In this document: piece after piece, positions 28,131-37,542 of the stretch
Position numbering within the stretch: position 1 is the first letter of the stretch
Layout: each line of letters starts with the position of its first letter
Assembly (NCBI RefSeq): GCF_030687495.1
Contig: NZ_CP117435.1
Location: forward strand, 3,104,501-3,168,500
DNA: 64,000 nt
Direction: 5' to 3'
Source of the DNA: Pseudomonas sp. FP453
Lineage (GTDB): Bacteria > Pseudomonadota > Gammaproteobacteria > Pseudomonadales > Pseudomonadaceae
The notes under the pieces: model-generated
Told to the model about the DNA's origin: nothing
Database searches by the model: none
Seen by the model: the letters and a program-made list of their open reading frames with translations, nothing else
Program-made: the position numbers and the translations under genes

Positions 28131-28157
28131 AGCCCCGCACATGCGGGGCTTTTTTTT
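28131..28157 (+). terminator. Rho-independent terminator of the MvaV-type gene
   Basis: AGCCCCGC-ACAT-GCGGGGCT followed by eight T residues, 20 bp after the stop codon. Confidence 0.95.
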
Positions 28158-28220
28158 GCAGGTTCGATAACGAACTTAACTAACAGTTCAGTTTGTTCAA
28201 AATCGCCCCCGGCAACGCCC

Positions 28221-28757
28221 TCAAAGTTTCAGGCTGTCGCGCACCGAAGTGACTTCTTCCTTGCTGGTCTCATAGGCTTGCGCCTGCCCGGCATAAGAAA
28301 AAACATAGGCCTTTTCGATATCAACTGCGCCCACCAATGTTTGCGAAAGCACATGCCGCCCGTTCTCGGTAATCACGCAAGTAGTTTCCAGCGCATCAAG
28401 ACCGCTCAATGTGGTTGGGTGCATTTTGCTACACGCACTTTGATAGCCGCCCTGGGCAAACTCTTTCTGGATGGATTTGCGCATCTCCAGCAATACGCCT
28501 TGAAGATTAACTTTGTGCCCGGGTTCAATCGGAGTAGCGGTCAACTCCATGACCATCAAGGTCGTGCCATTTTCATCGTTCTTGATCGCGCGCTGGCGTG
28601 ATACCACAGCGGGCTTTGCCGGTGACTCGCCGTCAGGCACCACTTCCTCGACCTGCCAGCCACTGGGCCAATGAACTTGCGGGTCGGCCGCCAGCACCCA
28701 CGGACTTGCCAGCAGCGCACACAAAGCGCTCAACAACGGTTTACGAAATTCGATCAT
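28221..28757 (-). CDS. DUF4946-type secreted protein
   Basis: 178 residues from the ATG at 28757, where a signal peptide begins (MIEFRKPLLSALCALLASPWVLA, cleavage after VLA). The mature protein has VHWPSGWQVEE, the KVNLQGVLLEMRKSIQKEF helix and one Cys pair (QSACSKMH, ETTCVIT), agreeing with my memory of DUF4946, found in pseudomonads. Periplasmic, function unknown. Divergent from gloA with 179 bp between. Confidence 0.7.
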   Translation of the reverse strand: MIEFRKPLLSALCALLASPWVLAADPQVHWPSGWQVEEVVPDGESPAKPAVVSRQRAIKNDENGTTLMVMELTATPIEPGHKVNLQGVLLEMRKSIQKEFAQGGYQSACSKMHPTTLSGLDALETTCVITENGRHVLSQTLVGAVDIEKAYVFSYAGQAQAYETSKEEVTSVRDSLKL

Positions 28758-28936
28758 TGCGACAAACACCCAAGGTTCCAGCGCCAAAGTTTGAGCCCCG
28801 CCCCCCATGCGCCGCAAGGCCGGCGTGACCTTTTTCATTTGGCGCACTGGCCAGGCCTTGCGTATCATGACCCGGCTGCACGGATGCTTGCCGCAAGCCA
28901 AGGGACCGCTTTGCCCCCATTTTTTCTGGAGGGCCC

Positions 28937-29455
28937 ATGAGCCTGCACGAACTGAACACTTTCCCGGGCGTTACCGCCCAACCGGACACCGCCACCTCGA
29001 ACTTCGTGTTCAACCACACCATGTTGCGGGTCAAGGACATCACCAAGTCGCTGGACTTCTACACCCGCGTGCTGGGTTTCTCCCTGGTTGAAAAGCGCGA
29101 TTTCCCGGAAGCGGAATTCAGCCTGTACTTCCTGGCACTGGTGGACAAGTCCCAGATCCCGGCCGATGCGGCCGAGCGCACGTGGATGAAGTCGATCCCC
29201 GGCATCCTGGAACTGACCCACAACCACGGCACCGAAAACGACGCCAGCTTTGCCTACCACAACGGCAACACCGACCCGCGTGGTTTTGGCCATATCTGCA
29301 TTTCCGTGCCGGACATCGTTGCCGCTTGCGAGCGTTTCGAAGCCCTGGGCTGTGATTTCCAGAAACGCCTGAGCGATGGCCGCATGAAGAGCCTGGCGTT
29401 TATCAAGGACCCGGATGCGTACTGGGTCGAGATCATCCAGCCAGCGCCCATGTAA
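28937..29455 (+). CDS. gloA: Lactoylglutathione lyase (glyoxalase I)
   Basis: 172 residues, matching the longer Zn-type glyoxalase I. Metal ligands are visible: His in [11 protein letters not shown], Glu in [10 protein letters not shown], His in FGHICISV and Glu in [10 protein letters not shown]. Isomerises the methylglyoxal-glutathione hemithioacetal to S-lactoylglutathione in the cytosol. CTGGAGG precedes the ATG. Single gene, ending at a shared terminator with ahpF. Confidence 0.95.
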   Translation: MSLHELNTFPGVTAQPDTATSNFVFNHTMLRVKDITKSLDFYTRVLGFSLVEKRDFPEAEFSLYFLALVDKSQIPADAAERTWMKSIPGILELTHNHGTENDASFAYHNGNTDPRGFGHICISVPDIVAACERFEALGCDFQKRLSDGRMKSLAFIKDPDAYWVEIIQPAPM

Positions 29456-29464
29456 GTAGGTGGC

Positions 29465-29514
29465 GTGACGCTGAGCGTCACTGGATGCATTCCCACGCAG
29501 AGCGTAGGAACGAG
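29465..29514. repeat. Short double-hairpin repetitive element
   Basis: GTGACGCTGAGCGTCAC is a palindrome and is followed by ATGCATTCCCACGCAGAGCG with a second stem (TTCCCACGC / GCGTAGGAA, one mismatch). I recognise this two-hairpin form as a widely repeated intergenic element in the P. fluorescens group, different from the REP families above. Only this one copy was noticed here. Confidence 0.65.
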
Positions 29515-29523
29515 CAGGAATAA

Positions 29524-29553
29524 AAAAACCCCATGATCACTCATGGGGTTTTT
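29524..29553. terminator. Bidirectional terminator between gloA and ahpF
   Basis: AAAAACCCCATGA-TCAC-TCATGGGGTTTTT, a perfect 13-bp stem with A and T tracts on each side, placed between two convergent genes. Confidence 0.95.
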
Positions 29554-29570
29554 CATTTCAGCGGGGCAAC

Positions 29571-31127
29571 TTACGAGGTGCGGATCAAGTGATCAAAGGC
29601 ACTCAGGGAAGCCTTGGCGCCCTCGCCCACTGCAATCACGATCTGCTTGTACGGCACCGTGGTGACGTCACCGGCGGCGAATACGCCGGGCAGTGAAGTC
29701 TCGCCACGGGCATCGACGATGATCTCGCCGCGAGGCGACAGCTCGACGGTACCTTTGAGCCAGTCAGTGTTTGGCAACAGGCCGATCTGCACGAAGATGC
29801 CTTCCAGATCGACAGTCTTGAACTCACCGCTGTCGCGATCCTTGTACGCCAGGCCGGTGACTTTCTGGCCATCACCTTTGACTTCGCTGGTCAGCGCGCT
29901 GGTGATCACGTCAACGTTCGGCAGGCTGAACAGCTTGCGCTGCAACACCGCATCGGCACGCAGCTTGCTGTCAAACTCCAGCAAGGTGACATGGCTGACA
30001 ATGCCGGCCAGGTCGATGGCCGCTTCAACGCCGGAGTTACCGCCGCCGATCACCGCTACACGCTTGCCCTTGAACAACGGACCGTCGCAGTGCGGGCAGA
30101 AGCACACGCCCTTGGCCTTGTATTCCTGCTCGCCCGGCACGCCCATTTCACGCCAGCGCGCACCGGTGGCCAGGATCACGGTCTTGGACTTGAGGGTCGC
30201 ACCGCTTTCGAAGCGAATTTCATGCAGCTCGCCTGGGTTCTTGGCCGGAATCAACGCACTGGCACGCTGCAGGTTCATGATGTCCACGTCGTATTGGCGC
30301 ACGTGGGCCTCAAGGGCGCTGGCCAGTTTCGGCCCTTCGGTTTCCTGCACCGAGATGAAGTTCTCGATGGACATGGTGTCCAGCACTTGCCCACCAAAAC
30401 GCTCTGCGGCGACGCCGGTACGGATACCTTTACGTGCGGCGTAGATAGCGGCTGCCGAGCCGGCCGGGCCACCACCGACGACAAGCACATCGAACGCGTC
30501 TTTGGCGCTGATTTTCTCGGCGGCTTTTTCGATGCCGCTGGTGTCGAGCTTGGCGAGGATTTCTTCCAGGCCCATGCGGCCCTGGCCGAAGTTCACACCG
30601 TTGAGGTAGACACTGGGCACCGCCATGATCTGGCGTTCATCCACTTCCGCCTGGAACAACGCGCCGTCGATGGCGACGTGGCGGATGTTCGGGTTGAGCA
30701 CGGCCATCAGGTTCAATGCCTGGACCACGTCCGGGCAGTTCTGGCAGGACAGCGAGAAGTACGTCTCGAAGCTGAACTCGCCTTTCAGGGCGCGGATCTG
30801 TTCAATCACGTCGACACTGGCCTTCGACGGGTGGCCACCGACTTGCAGCAGGGCCAGCACCAGCGAAGTGAATTCATGGCCCATCGGGATGCCGGCAAAA
30901 CGCAGGCTGATCTCGGCACCCGGGCGGTTGATGGAGAACGATGGCTTGCGCGCATCATGGCCATCGGTTTTCAGGGTAATCAGCGTGGTGAGGCTGACAA
31001 CGTCCTGCAACAGGGCAAGCATTTCCTGGGATTTCGCACCGTCGTCGAGGGAGGCGACGATCTCGATCGGCTGGGTGACCCGTTCCAGGTATGACTTCAA
31101 CTGAGCTTTAAGATTGGCGTCCAACAT
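29571..31127 (-). CDS. ahpF: Alkyl hydroperoxide reductase subunit F
   Basis: 518 residues. N-terminal thioredoxin-like pair of folds with the redox centre [12 protein letters not shown], then FAD binding ([16 protein letters not shown]), the disulfide centre [11 protein letters not shown] and NADH binding [17 protein letters not shown]. AhpF takes electrons from NADH and reduces AhpC. It lies downstream of ahpC on the same strand, with a terminator-like hairpin between them (31154-31189), so it may have its own promoter or depend on partial read-through. Confidence 0.97.
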   Translation of the reverse strand: MLDANLKAQLKSYLERVTQPIEIVASLDDGAKSQEMLALLQDVVSLTTLITLKTDGHDARKPSFSINRPGAEISLRFAGIPMGHEFTSLVLALLQVGGHPSKASVDVIEQIRALKGEFSFETYFSLSCQNCPDVVQALNLMAVLNPNIRHVAIDGALFQAEVDERQIMAVPSVYLNGVNFGQGRMGLEEILAKLDTSGIEKAAEKISAKDAFDVLVVGGGPAGSAAAIYAARKGIRTGVAAERFGGQVLDTMSIENFISVQETEGPKLASALEAHVRQYDVDIMNLQRASALIPAKNPGELHEIRFESGATLKSKTVILATGARWREMGVPGEQEYKAKGVCFCPHCDGPLFKGKRVAVIGGGNSGVEAAIDLAGIVSHVTLLEFDSKLRADAVLQRKLFSLPNVDVITSALTSEVKGDGQKVTGLAYKDRDSGEFKTVDLEGIFVQIGLLPNTDWLKGTVELSPRGEIIVDARGETSLPGVFAAGDVTTVPYKQIVIAVGEGAKASLSAFDHLIRTS

Positions 31128-31153
31128 ACGGGCGATTCCTTTTAATTCGGTAA

Positions 31154-31189
31154 AAAAAACGCCCGAGCGAATATCGCCCGGGCGTTTTT
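31154..31189 (-). terminator. Hairpin terminator after ahpC
   Basis: AACGCCCGAGCGA-ATA-TCGCCCGGGCGTT with an A tract upstream on the plus strand, i.e. a T tract on the minus strand, in the ahpC-ahpF gap. It should cut transcription from ahpC into ahpF, at least in part, giving more AhpC than AhpF. Confidence 0.85.
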
Positions 31190-31248
31190 GAGGGCGGATG
31201 CAGCTTACTTAAGGTGCGGTGTAGTCCGCCCTGAGGTGCTTCACAGAC

Positions 31249-31812
31249 TTAGATCTTGCCAACCAGGTCCAGGGACGGAGCCAGGGTAGCCTCGCCTTCT
31301 TTCCACTTGGCTGGGCACACTTCGCCTGGGTGGGCGGCAACGTATTGAGCGGCCTTGATTTTACGCAGCAGCTCGGATGCGTCACGGCCAACACCGCCGT
31401 CGTTCAGTTCAACGATCTTGATCTGACCTTCTGGGTTGATCACGAAGGTGCCACGGTCTGCCAGGCCAGCTTCTTCGATCAGCACGTCGAAGTTGCGGGA
31501 GATGGTCAGGGTTGGGTCGCCGATCATGGTGTACTGGATTTTGCCGATGGCTGGCGAAGTGTTGTGCCAGGCTGCGTGGGCAAAATGGGTGTCGGTGGAA
31601 ACGCTGTAGATCTCGACGCCCAGTTTCTGGAATTCGGCGTAGTTGTCGGCCAGGTCTTCCAGCTCGGTTGGGCAAACGAAGGTGAAGTCGGCTGGGTAGA
31701 AGAACACCACGGACCACTTGCCTTTCAGGTCGGCGTCAGACACATCTACGAAGTTGCCGTTTTTGTATGCGGTAGCTTTGAACGGTTTTACTTGGCTGTT
31801 GATGATAGGCAT
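31249..31812 (-). CDS. ahpC: Alkyl hydroperoxide reductase subunit C (peroxiredoxin)
   Basis: 187 residues, standard length. The peroxidatic Cys is in [12 protein letters not shown] (about residue 47) and the resolving Cys in GEVCPAKW (about 166). Reduces H2O2, organic peroxides and peroxynitrite in the cytosol, recycled by AhpF. GGAGAG precedes the ATG. A possible OxyR site lies 69-105 bp upstream. Confidence 0.97.
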   Translation of the reverse strand: MPIINSQVKPFKATAYKNGNFVDVSDADLKGKWSVVFFYPADFTFVCPTELEDLADNYAEFQKLGVEIYSVSTDTHFAHAAWHNTSPAIGKIQYTMIGDPTLTISRNFDVLIEEAGLADRGTFVINPEGQIKIVELNDGGVGRDASELLRKIKAAQYVAAHPGEVCPAKWKEGEATLAPSLDLVGKI

Positions 31813-31880
31813 CGTTGACTCTCCGTCAGGGTTAAGAAGTTGATGAAGTGAATCCTACGCACTCTCTGTGCCGATGGCTC

Positions 31881-31917
31881 ATTGGCAAACCTGATGCTCG
31901 CGATTGGTTTTCTCTAT
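31881..31917. promoter_or_regulatory. Possible OxyR binding site upstream of ahpC
   Basis: Four tetramers spaced by 7 bp read ATTG, TGAT, ATTG, CTAT against the OxyR pattern ATAG, CTAT, ATAG, CTAT: 12 of 16 positions fit, with the last one exact. The position relative to ahpC suits activation. The match is moderate and no oxyR gene is in the window. Confidence 0.4.
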
Positions 31918-31944
31918 CAGCAAGCACTATTAATAGAAGAAATC

Positions 31945-32877
31945 TTAAAGCAGCGGTTGCGTCGCCAACGTCATGCCGAGAAAAGGCGTCGCTTCAACAT
32001 AGCGCATGGCGGATTTCATGTCGCTCCAGCCGACGTAACTCATCAGCGACTTGAGATCCCAGCCGCTGCGGTGGGCCCAGGTCGCAAAGCCCCGACGCAG
32101 CGAGTGGCTGGTGTAGAGGTCGGCGGCGATACCGGCGCGCTCCAGCGCCTGGCGCAACAGCGGGATCACGCTGTTGGGGTGCAACCCCTCCTCCCCCAGG
32201 TTGCCCCAGCGATCAACCCCACGGAACACCGGGCCGCGCACCAGCGCCGAGGCGCTGAGCCATTCGCTGTAGGCCTGCACCGGACACAGGCGCAGCAGCG
32301 CGGGGGTCTGGTAGGTCTTGCCGAGGTTGTCGCGGTCGCTTTTGCTGCGCGGCAGGTACAGGCTGATGCCGGCGCCGGGCGTGGCTTGCACATGCTCGAT
32401 CTGCAGCCGGCACAACTCGTCGCTGCGAAAGCCGCGCCAGAAGCCCAGCAAGATCAACGCGGTGTCGCGCTTCGCCCGCAGCAAGCGCGCCTGGTCATGG
32501 GCGTGGGTGGCTTCTTGCACCTCAGTCGCCAGTGAAGCCACCACCCGCTCCAGGTGCTTGAGTTGCAATGGCTCGGCTTGTTTTTCCTGTGCCGGGTGCA
32601 CGGCACGTATCCCTTTGAGCACCTTGCGCACCACCGGCGCTTTCGTCGGGTCGGGAAAGCCTTGGCTGGTGTGCCACTGCGCCAACGCCGAGAGCCGCAG
32701 CTTCAAGGTGTTGACCGCCAGCACGCCGGCATGGGCCACCAGGTAGCGCGCCACGCTGTCGCTGGTGGCCGGCAGAAACCCACCCCAACTCACTTCGAAG
32801 TGTTCGATGGCCGCGCGATAGCTGCGCCGCGTGTTGTCGCGGGTGGCGGCATTGAGATAACGGTCCAGATCGCTCAT
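31945..32877 (-). CDS. Tyrosine recombinase / site-specific integrase
   Basis: 310 residues. N-terminal SAM-like DNA-binding part (TRRSYRAAIEHFEVSW, about 15-90) and a catalytic domain with Arg in GFWRGFRSDELCRL, the LYLPRSKSDRDN beta hairpin Lys, HSLRRGFATWAH with the His-x-x-Arg, and Tyr in MKSAMRYVEATPF. All catalytic residues are present. There are no phage, relaxase or transposon genes beside it; its steady partner is the divergent KfrA-like gene. Function may be as a resident recombinase of the chromosome rather than a mobile element. Confidence 0.85.
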   Translation of the reverse strand: MSDLDRYLNAATRDNTRRSYRAAIEHFEVSWGGFLPATSDSVARYLVAHAGVLAVNTLKLRLSALAQWHTSQGFPDPTKAPVVRKVLKGIRAVHPAQEKQAEPLQLKHLERVVASLATEVQEATHAHDQARLLRAKRDTALILLGFWRGFRSDELCRLQIEHVQATPGAGISLYLPRSKSDRDNLGKTYQTPALLRLCPVQAYSEWLSASALVRGPVFRGVDRWGNLGEEGLHPNSVIPLLRQALERAGIAADLYTSHSLRRGFATWAHRSGWDLKSLMSYVGWSDMKSAMRYVEATPFLGMTLATQPLL

Positions 32878-32931
32878 GGGAGGCCTATTCGTACTGCTTG
32901 CGGGTGTTCACGCGGTTAAAACGCCAATCAC

Positions 32932-33032
32932 ACGGGATAATACGCCAATATCCCATCTGTTAAATCATGATTTTAAACGAATTTATATTCGTGTTAGAGT
33001 ATGTATCTACATACTACGTACCACAGTACTAA
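32932..33032. promoter_or_regulatory. Palindrome-rich spacer between recombinase and KfrA-like genes
   Basis: Four to five inverted repeats in 100 bp: GGGATA/TATCCC (32934-32954), AAATCATGATTT (32962-32973), CGAAT-TTAT-ATTCG (32978-32991), AGTATGTA-TC-TACATACT (32998-33015) and GTAC-CACA-GTAC (33018-33029). The spacer is AT-rich. Probably operators for the KfrA-like protein and/or a recombination site for the integrase. Confidence 0.5.
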
Positions 33033-33047
33033 ATCAACGGAGACCCC

Positions 33048-34055
33048 ATGGCACGTGGCGGCATAAACAAAGCAGTCGTTCAAACGGCACGCCTGGCGAT
33101 CCTTGCTCGCGGCGAGAACCCGAGCATTGATGCTGTACGCATCGAAATGGGCAATACCGGCTCAAAGACTACGATTCACCGCTATTTGAAGGAGTTGGAC
33201 GACAGTGAGTCGCGCCTCACCATCACCCAGGCACCGCTCGACGATGAGCTGGGCGAACTGGTCGCACGACTGGCGCAACGCCTGAAAGAGAAAGCCCAGG
33301 AGCCCATCGACCAAGCCCTGGCGCAATTCGAGCAACAGAAAAGCGCCCTGCTCGCCCAGGTAGAAACCCTGGAAGCCGCCCACGGCCAGCTCAAGCAGCA
33401 ATTTGATATCCAGGCCGCGGCCCTGACCGAAGAAAGCGCTGCCTTGCAAACCGCCAGCACCAGCCTGCAGACCGAGCAAACCCGTAACGCCGGCCTCAGC
33501 CAGGCCTGCAGCGATTACGAGCTGCGTATCAATGACAAGGACGAACAGATCCGTTCGCTGGAAGACAAGCACCTGCACGCCCGCGATGCCCTTGAGCATT
33601 ACCGCAATGCCATCAAGGAGCAGCGTGAGCAGGAACAGCGCCGCCATGAAGGCCAACTGCAACAGGTGCAGGCGGAGCTACGCCAGGCCCAGCAGAGCGC
33701 CATGGTGCGCCAGGATGAAATCACCCAGCTGCATCGTGATAACGAGCGGCTGCTGATCGAGCACCGGGTCACCACAAAAGAGCTGGCGACCGCGCAGGAG
33801 CAGGCTCGCAAGGACCAGGCCCAGCAGCTCAAGTTGTACGAACAGATGAATCAGATAGACGGCGAACGCAGCCTGCTTCAGGAGCGCTTGCGCGTGGCCG
33901 TGCTGGAATGCCAGTCACGCCAGGAGGCACTGGCCGAACACCAGCAGGTGAACAAGACGCTGGAACTGGACCTGATCAAGGCCCAGGCCAGCATCGAGGC
34001 ATTGCGCCTGGCCGCCGTCGTTGCAACGGCAGCAGAGGCAACGCCAGACGCCTGA
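33048..34055 (+). CDS. KfrA-like DNA-binding coiled-coil protein
   Basis: 335 residues. The first about 55 residues (GINKAVVQTARLAILARGENPSIDAVRIEMGNTGSKTTIHRYL) match the KfrA N-terminal DNA-binding domain known from plasmid regulators. Residues 60-320 are a long Gln/Glu/Leu-rich coiled coil, with a short Ala-rich end. Plasmid KfrA represses its own promoter and helps stable inheritance; here the gene is chromosomal. The palindromes just upstream are likely its operators. Stop abuts gorA. Confidence 0.8.
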   Translation: MARGGINKAVVQTARLAILARGENPSIDAVRIEMGNTGSKTTIHRYLKELDDSESRLTITQAPLDDELGELVARLAQRLKEKAQEPIDQALAQFEQQKSALLAQVETLEAAHGQLKQQFDIQAAALTEESAALQTASTSLQTEQTRNAGLSQACSDYELRINDKDEQIRSLEDKHLHARDALEHYRNAIKEQREQEQRRHEGQLQQVQAELRQAQQSAMVRQDEITQLHRDNERLLIEHRVTTKELATAQEQARKDQAQQLKLYEQMNQIDGERSLLQERLRVAVLECQSRQEALAEHQQVNKTLELDLIKAQASIEALRLAAVVATAAEATPDA

Positions 34056-35414
34056 TCAGCCCGCCACAGGCGTGCGCATGGTGACGAACTCTTCCGCCGC
34101 CGTAGGATGCACGCCGATCGTTTCATCGAAATGCCGCTTGGTCGCGCCTGCCTTGAGCGCGATCGCCAGGCCCTGGACGATTTCACCGGCATCCGGGCCA
34201 ACCATGTGGCAACCCAACACCTTGTCGGTGTCGGCATCCACCACCAGCTTCATCAGGGTTTTTTCCTGGCACTCGGTCAGGGTCAGCTTCATTGGCCGGA
34301 AGCGGCTTTCGAAGATCTGCACCGTGTGCCCCTTCTCTTTCGCCTCTTCTTCTGTCAGCCCCACGGTGCCGATATTCGGCAGGCTGAACACCGCTGTCGG
34401 AATCATCGCGTAATCCACAGGGCGGTATTGCTCAGGTTTGAACAGGCGGCGCGCCACCGCCATGCCTTCGGCCAGGGCCACCGGCGTCAGCTGTACGCGA
34501 CCGATCACATCACCAATGGCGAGGATCGACGATTCGGCGGTCTGGTACAGGTCGTCCACTTCGACAAAACCGCGCTTGTCGAGTTTGACCCCCGTGTTTT
34601 CCAGGCCCAGGTTATCCAGCATCGGACGCCGGCCAGTGGCGTAGAACACACAGTCCGCCTCCAGCACGCGGCCGTCTTTCAAGGTCGCTTTCAGGCTGCC
34701 ATCGGCTTGTTTGTCGATGCGTTCGAGATCGGCATTGAACTGCAAATCCAGGCCACGCTTGGTCAGCTCTTCCTTGAGATGGGTGCGCACGGCGCCATCG
34801 AAGCCGCGCAGGAACAGGTCGCCGCGATACAGCAACGATGTTTTCGCCCCCAGGCCATGGAAAATCCCTGCGAACTCAACGGCAATATAACCACCGCCCA
34901 CCACCAGCACGCGCTTGGGCAGTTCTTCAAGGAAAAACGCCTCGTTGGAGCCAATAGCATGTTCGCGCCCCGGAATCTCCGGGATCTGCGGCCAGCCGCC
35001 CGTTGCGATGAGGATGTGTTTGGCGGTGAAGCGCTCGCCATTGATTTCCACCTGATGGGCATCAACCAAGCGTGCGTGCCCCTCGTGCAGGGTCACACCA
35101 CTGTTGACCAAGAGGTTGCGATAAATACCGTTGAGGCGATTGATCTCACGGTCCTTGTTGGCGATCAGGGTCGCCCAATCAAAGTTCGCTTCCCCCAGCG
35201 ACCAGCCAAAACCGCTGGCCTGCTCGAAGTCCTCGGCAAAGTGCGCGCCATACACCAGCAGTTTTTTCGGCACGCAGCCAACGTTGACGCAGGTGCCGCC
35301 CAGGTAGCGGCTTTCGGCCACAGCCACCTTGGCACCAAACCCTGCAGCAAAACGCGCTGCGCGAACACCGCCGGAACCGGCGCCAATTACATACAAGTCA
35401 AAATCGTAGGCCAT
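34056..35414 (-). CDS. gorA: Glutathione-disulfide reductase
   Basis: 452 residues. FAD loop [17 protein letters not shown], redox disulfide [21 protein letters not shown]-binding [19 protein letters not shown], and the C-terminal [12 protein letters not shown] with the catalytic His. Reduces GSSG with NADPH in the cytosol. Convergent with the KfrA-like gene (stops adjacent). Supplies reduced glutathione for GloA encoded 5 kb away. Confidence 0.97.
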   Translation of the reverse strand: MAYDFDLYVIGAGSGGVRAARFAAGFGAKVAVAESRYLGGTCVNVGCVPKKLLVYGAHFAEDFEQASGFGWSLGEANFDWATLIANKDREINRLNGIYRNLLVNSGVTLHEGHARLVDAHQVEINGERFTAKHILIATGGWPQIPEIPGREHAIGSNEAFFLEELPKRVLVVGGGYIAVEFAGIFHGLGAKTSLLYRGDLFLRGFDGAVRTHLKEELTKRGLDLQFNADLERIDKQADGSLKATLKDGRVLEADCVFYATGRRPMLDNLGLENTGVKLDKRGFVEVDDLYQTAESSILAIGDVIGRVQLTPVALAEGMAVARRLFKPEQYRPVDYAMIPTAVFSLPNIGTVGLTEEEAKEKGHTVQIFESRFRPMKLTLTECQEKTLMKLVVDADTDKVLGCHMVGPDAGEIVQGLAIALKAGATKRHFDETIGVHPTAAEEFVTMRTPVAG

Positions 35415-35464
35415 TTCACTCTCCTCGGCAGGACATCAGCATACCGACTTACAGGGTACTGAAA

Positions 35465-35492
35465 AACGAAAAAGCCACCCGAAGGTGGCTTT
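35465..35492 (-). terminator. Terminator of galU
   Basis: AAAGCCACC-CGAA-GGTGGCTTT stem; on the minus strand it is followed by a T-rich run. It lies 29 bp beyond the galU stop. Confidence 0.9.
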
Positions 35493-35520
35493 CACTTAAA
35501 ACCGGTCTGGCTACCGTGAA

Positions 35521-36360
35521 TCAGTAAGCCTTGCCAGTCTTGTAGAAGTGCTCGTAGCAGAAGTTGGTTGCTTCGATGTAGCCTTCAGCGCCACCGCAGT
35601 CGAAACGACGGCCTTTGAACTTGTAGGCAATCACACAACCGTCTTTGGCTTGCTTGAGCAAGGCGTCGGTGATCTGGATTTCGCCGCCCTTGCCTGGCTC
35701 GGTTTCTTCGATCAACTTGAAGATATCCGGGGTCAGGATGTAACGGCCGATGATCGCCAGGTTCGACGGGGCATCTTCCGGCGCTGGTTTTTCAACCATG
35801 TCGCGCACGCGGATCAGGCCATCACCAATGTCGTCGCCGGCGATGACGCCGTATTTGTTGGTTTCTTGAGGATCGACCTCTTGCACGGCAACGATGGTGC
35901 AACGGTATTTCTGGTACAGCTTGACCATCTGGGTCAGTACGCCGTCGCCTTCCAGGTTGACGCACAGGTCGTCCGCCAGTACCACGGCGAACGGTTCGTC
36001 ACCGATCAGCGGGCGACCGGTCAGGATCGCGTGGCCAAGGCCTTTCATCTGGGTCTGACGGGTGTAGGAGAACGAGCACTCGTCCAGCAGCTTGCGGATA
36101 CCAACCAGATATTTTTCCTTGTCGGTGCCCTTGATCTGGTTTTCCAGCTCGTAGCTGATGTCGAAGTGGTCTTCCAGGGCGCGTTTGCCGCGGCCGGTCA
36201 CGATGGAGATTTCGTTCAGGCCGGCATCCAGAGCCTCTTCGACGCCGTACTGAATCAGTGGCTTGTTCACCACCGGCAGCATCTCTTTAGGCATGGCTTT
36301 GGTCGCTGGCAGGAAGCGAGTGCCGTAACCGGCTGCTGGGAACAAGCATTTCTTGATCAT
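35521..36360 (-). CDS. galU: UTP-glucose-1-phosphate uridylyltransferase
   Basis: 279 residues. The nucleotidyltransferase signature AAGYGTRFLPATKAMPKEM is at the N-terminus, with YGVEEALDAG, VVLADDLCVN and EKPAPEDAPSNLAIIGRYIL downstream. Makes UDP-glucose, the precursor for LPS core, exopolysaccharide and trehalose pathways. Single gene with its own terminator. Confidence 0.97.
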   Translation of the reverse strand: MIKKCLFPAAGYGTRFLPATKAMPKEMLPVVNKPLIQYGVEEALDAGLNEISIVTGRGKRALEDHFDISYELENQIKGTDKEKYLVGIRKLLDECSFSYTRQTQMKGLGHAILTGRPLIGDEPFAVVLADDLCVNLEGDGVLTQMVKLYQKYRCTIVAVQEVDPQETNKYGVIAGDDIGDGLIRVRDMVEKPAPEDAPSNLAIIGRYILTPDIFKLIEETEPGKGGEIQITDALLKQAKDGCVIAYKFKGRRFDCGGAEGYIEATNFCYEHFYKTGKAY

Positions 36361-36670
36361 ATAAGTCCTTACAAAGGGCTGTGCGTACGGAATTCGGCGC
36401 AGTCTAATCAGGCCGCAGTCACCTTACAATGGGTCCTGCTGGCGTTGCGATGTCAACATAGAGAAAAAATGTCGGTGTAAGTTCCGCTTATCTTACAGAG
36501 GGCGTCGCCACTGACAGGGCCAAAAAAGTCTAGCCCTCACTGTTTTAAAGGGCTGCAACCTTTTTAGCACGCTTTTCGCGGTTGCACATTGGATTGGAAT
36601 AACTTGCGCGGGGCCGCGACATTTGGCGCTATCATTACCCCCTTGAACTTGACCACGAGATGCTCAATAG
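36361..36670. other. Intergenic region between galU and a small gene
   Basis: About 310 bp between divergent genes. It must hold the promoters of galU and of the small gene at 36671. A TATCATT box near 36632 could be a -10 for the latter, but no convincing -35, operator or RNA gene is seen. Confidence 0.4.
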
Positions 36671-36856
36671 ATGTCAGAACCAAAAGGCGTAAACGGCTAC
36701 CTGATCACCAAGCGTGCAGACGGCTGGCACCTGATCAACTTCCACGGCGACAGCGTTGCCGGGGCTTTTGCGACCGAAAGCCAGGCGGCGGCGGTCGCTG
36801 AAGTGTTTGTGGATGAAGCCGGCCACGCGTCGAGCAAGCGCCCCAAAGGCAAGTAA
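36671..36856 (+). CDS. Small conserved hypothetical protein, 61 aa
   Basis: Begins MSEPKGVNGYLITKRADGWH and ends in basic KRPKGK. Compact alpha/beta with no signal or membrane helix. It is followed 18 bp later by a strong terminator, so it is an independent single-gene unit, which supports it being real. I do not recognise a function. Confidence 0.65.
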   Translation: MSEPKGVNGYLITKRADGWHLINFHGDSVAGAFATESQAAAVAEVFVDEAGHASSKRPKGK

Positions 36857-36873
36857 GCCTCGGCGCCTTGCGC

Positions 36874-36901
36874 AAAAGCCCCGGTCAACGGGGCTTTTTT
36901 G
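36874..36901 (+). terminator. Terminator of the 61-aa gene
   Basis: AAAAGCCCCG-GTCAA-CGGGGCTTTT followed by more T residues. Confidence 0.95.
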
Positions 36902-36999
36902 TGTTTGCCTGTACCTTGGTGGCAGTTCGCTATAGTCTTGCGCAGACGCTCAACGAGTGTATCGGCGCGCCCTCCAACACCCTCTACGACGACCTACCC

Positions 37000-37281
37000 A
37001 TGAACAAAATTCTGGCACTGACTGCGGTACTGGCGCTTGCCGGGTGCACCACCACCTCTGATGTCTATCTGAAAAACGGCGAGCAAGGCCTGACCGTCGA
37101 CTGCTCTGGCGAGGCCAACTCGTGGGCCAGTTGCTACGAAAAAGCCGATGCGTCCTGTGCAGGCACCGGCTATCGCATCGTCGGCACCGAGGGCACGCCG
37201 GCCCTGAGCGAGGGCGACAAGACCCTGGGCAAGGACGTCGGCAATTACAAAAGCCGCAGCGTTGTGGTGGTCTGCAAGTAA
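37000..37281 (+). CDS. Small lipoprotein, 93 aa
   Basis: Start at the ATG at 37000, where a lipoprotein signal begins: MNKILALTAVLALAGCTTTS, lipobox L-A-G-C with Cys at residue 16. The mature part has four further cysteines (VDCSGEAN, ASCYEKAD, ASCAGTG and a final VVCK), probably two disulfides. Envelope protein, function unknown. Confidence 0.65.
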   Translation: MNKILALTAVLALAGCTTTSDVYLKNGEQGLTVDCSGEANSWASCYEKADASCAGTGYRIVGTEGTPALSEGDKTLGKDVGNYKSRSVVVVCK

Positions 37282-37290
37282 CCCTTGGGG

Positions 37291-37521
37291 TTACAGGTGC
37301 ACTTCAGCGAACTTGATACCCAGCCCGCGCAGGGTCTCGGTCAGCGTATCAAGGCTGGCAAAGGATTCGACCTCATCCTGGTCGTCCACCAGGAAAAAGC
37401 TGCGACCGCCGCTTTTCTTGAAAAAGACGATCCATTCGCCGAGGTCGGCGGGATTCTGGATCACATGGGTAGCCGAAATCTGGCCCTCGGCGTGGCGCGC
37501 TTTGACGTGTTCACGTTTCAT
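37291..37521 (-). CDS. Small conserved hypothetical protein, 76 aa
   Basis: Begins MKREHVKARHAEGQISATHV. No signal or membrane segment; mixed strands (EWIVFFKKSGGRSFFLVDD) suggest a small beta-rich fold. It ends 10 bp from the convergent lipoprotein gene. Function not recognised. Confidence 0.55.
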   Translation of the reverse strand: MKREHVKARHAEGQISATHVIQNPADLGEWIVFFKKSGGRSFFLVDDQDEVESFASLDTLTETLRGLGIKFAEVHL

Positions 37522-37542
37522 ATCTGATATTCCGCAACGGCA

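Noticed and set aside
31945..32877. Prophage or integrative element marked by the integrase
   Set aside because: Neighbours are ahpC, a KfrA-like gene and gorA; no phage or conjugation genes and no attachment repeats were seen.
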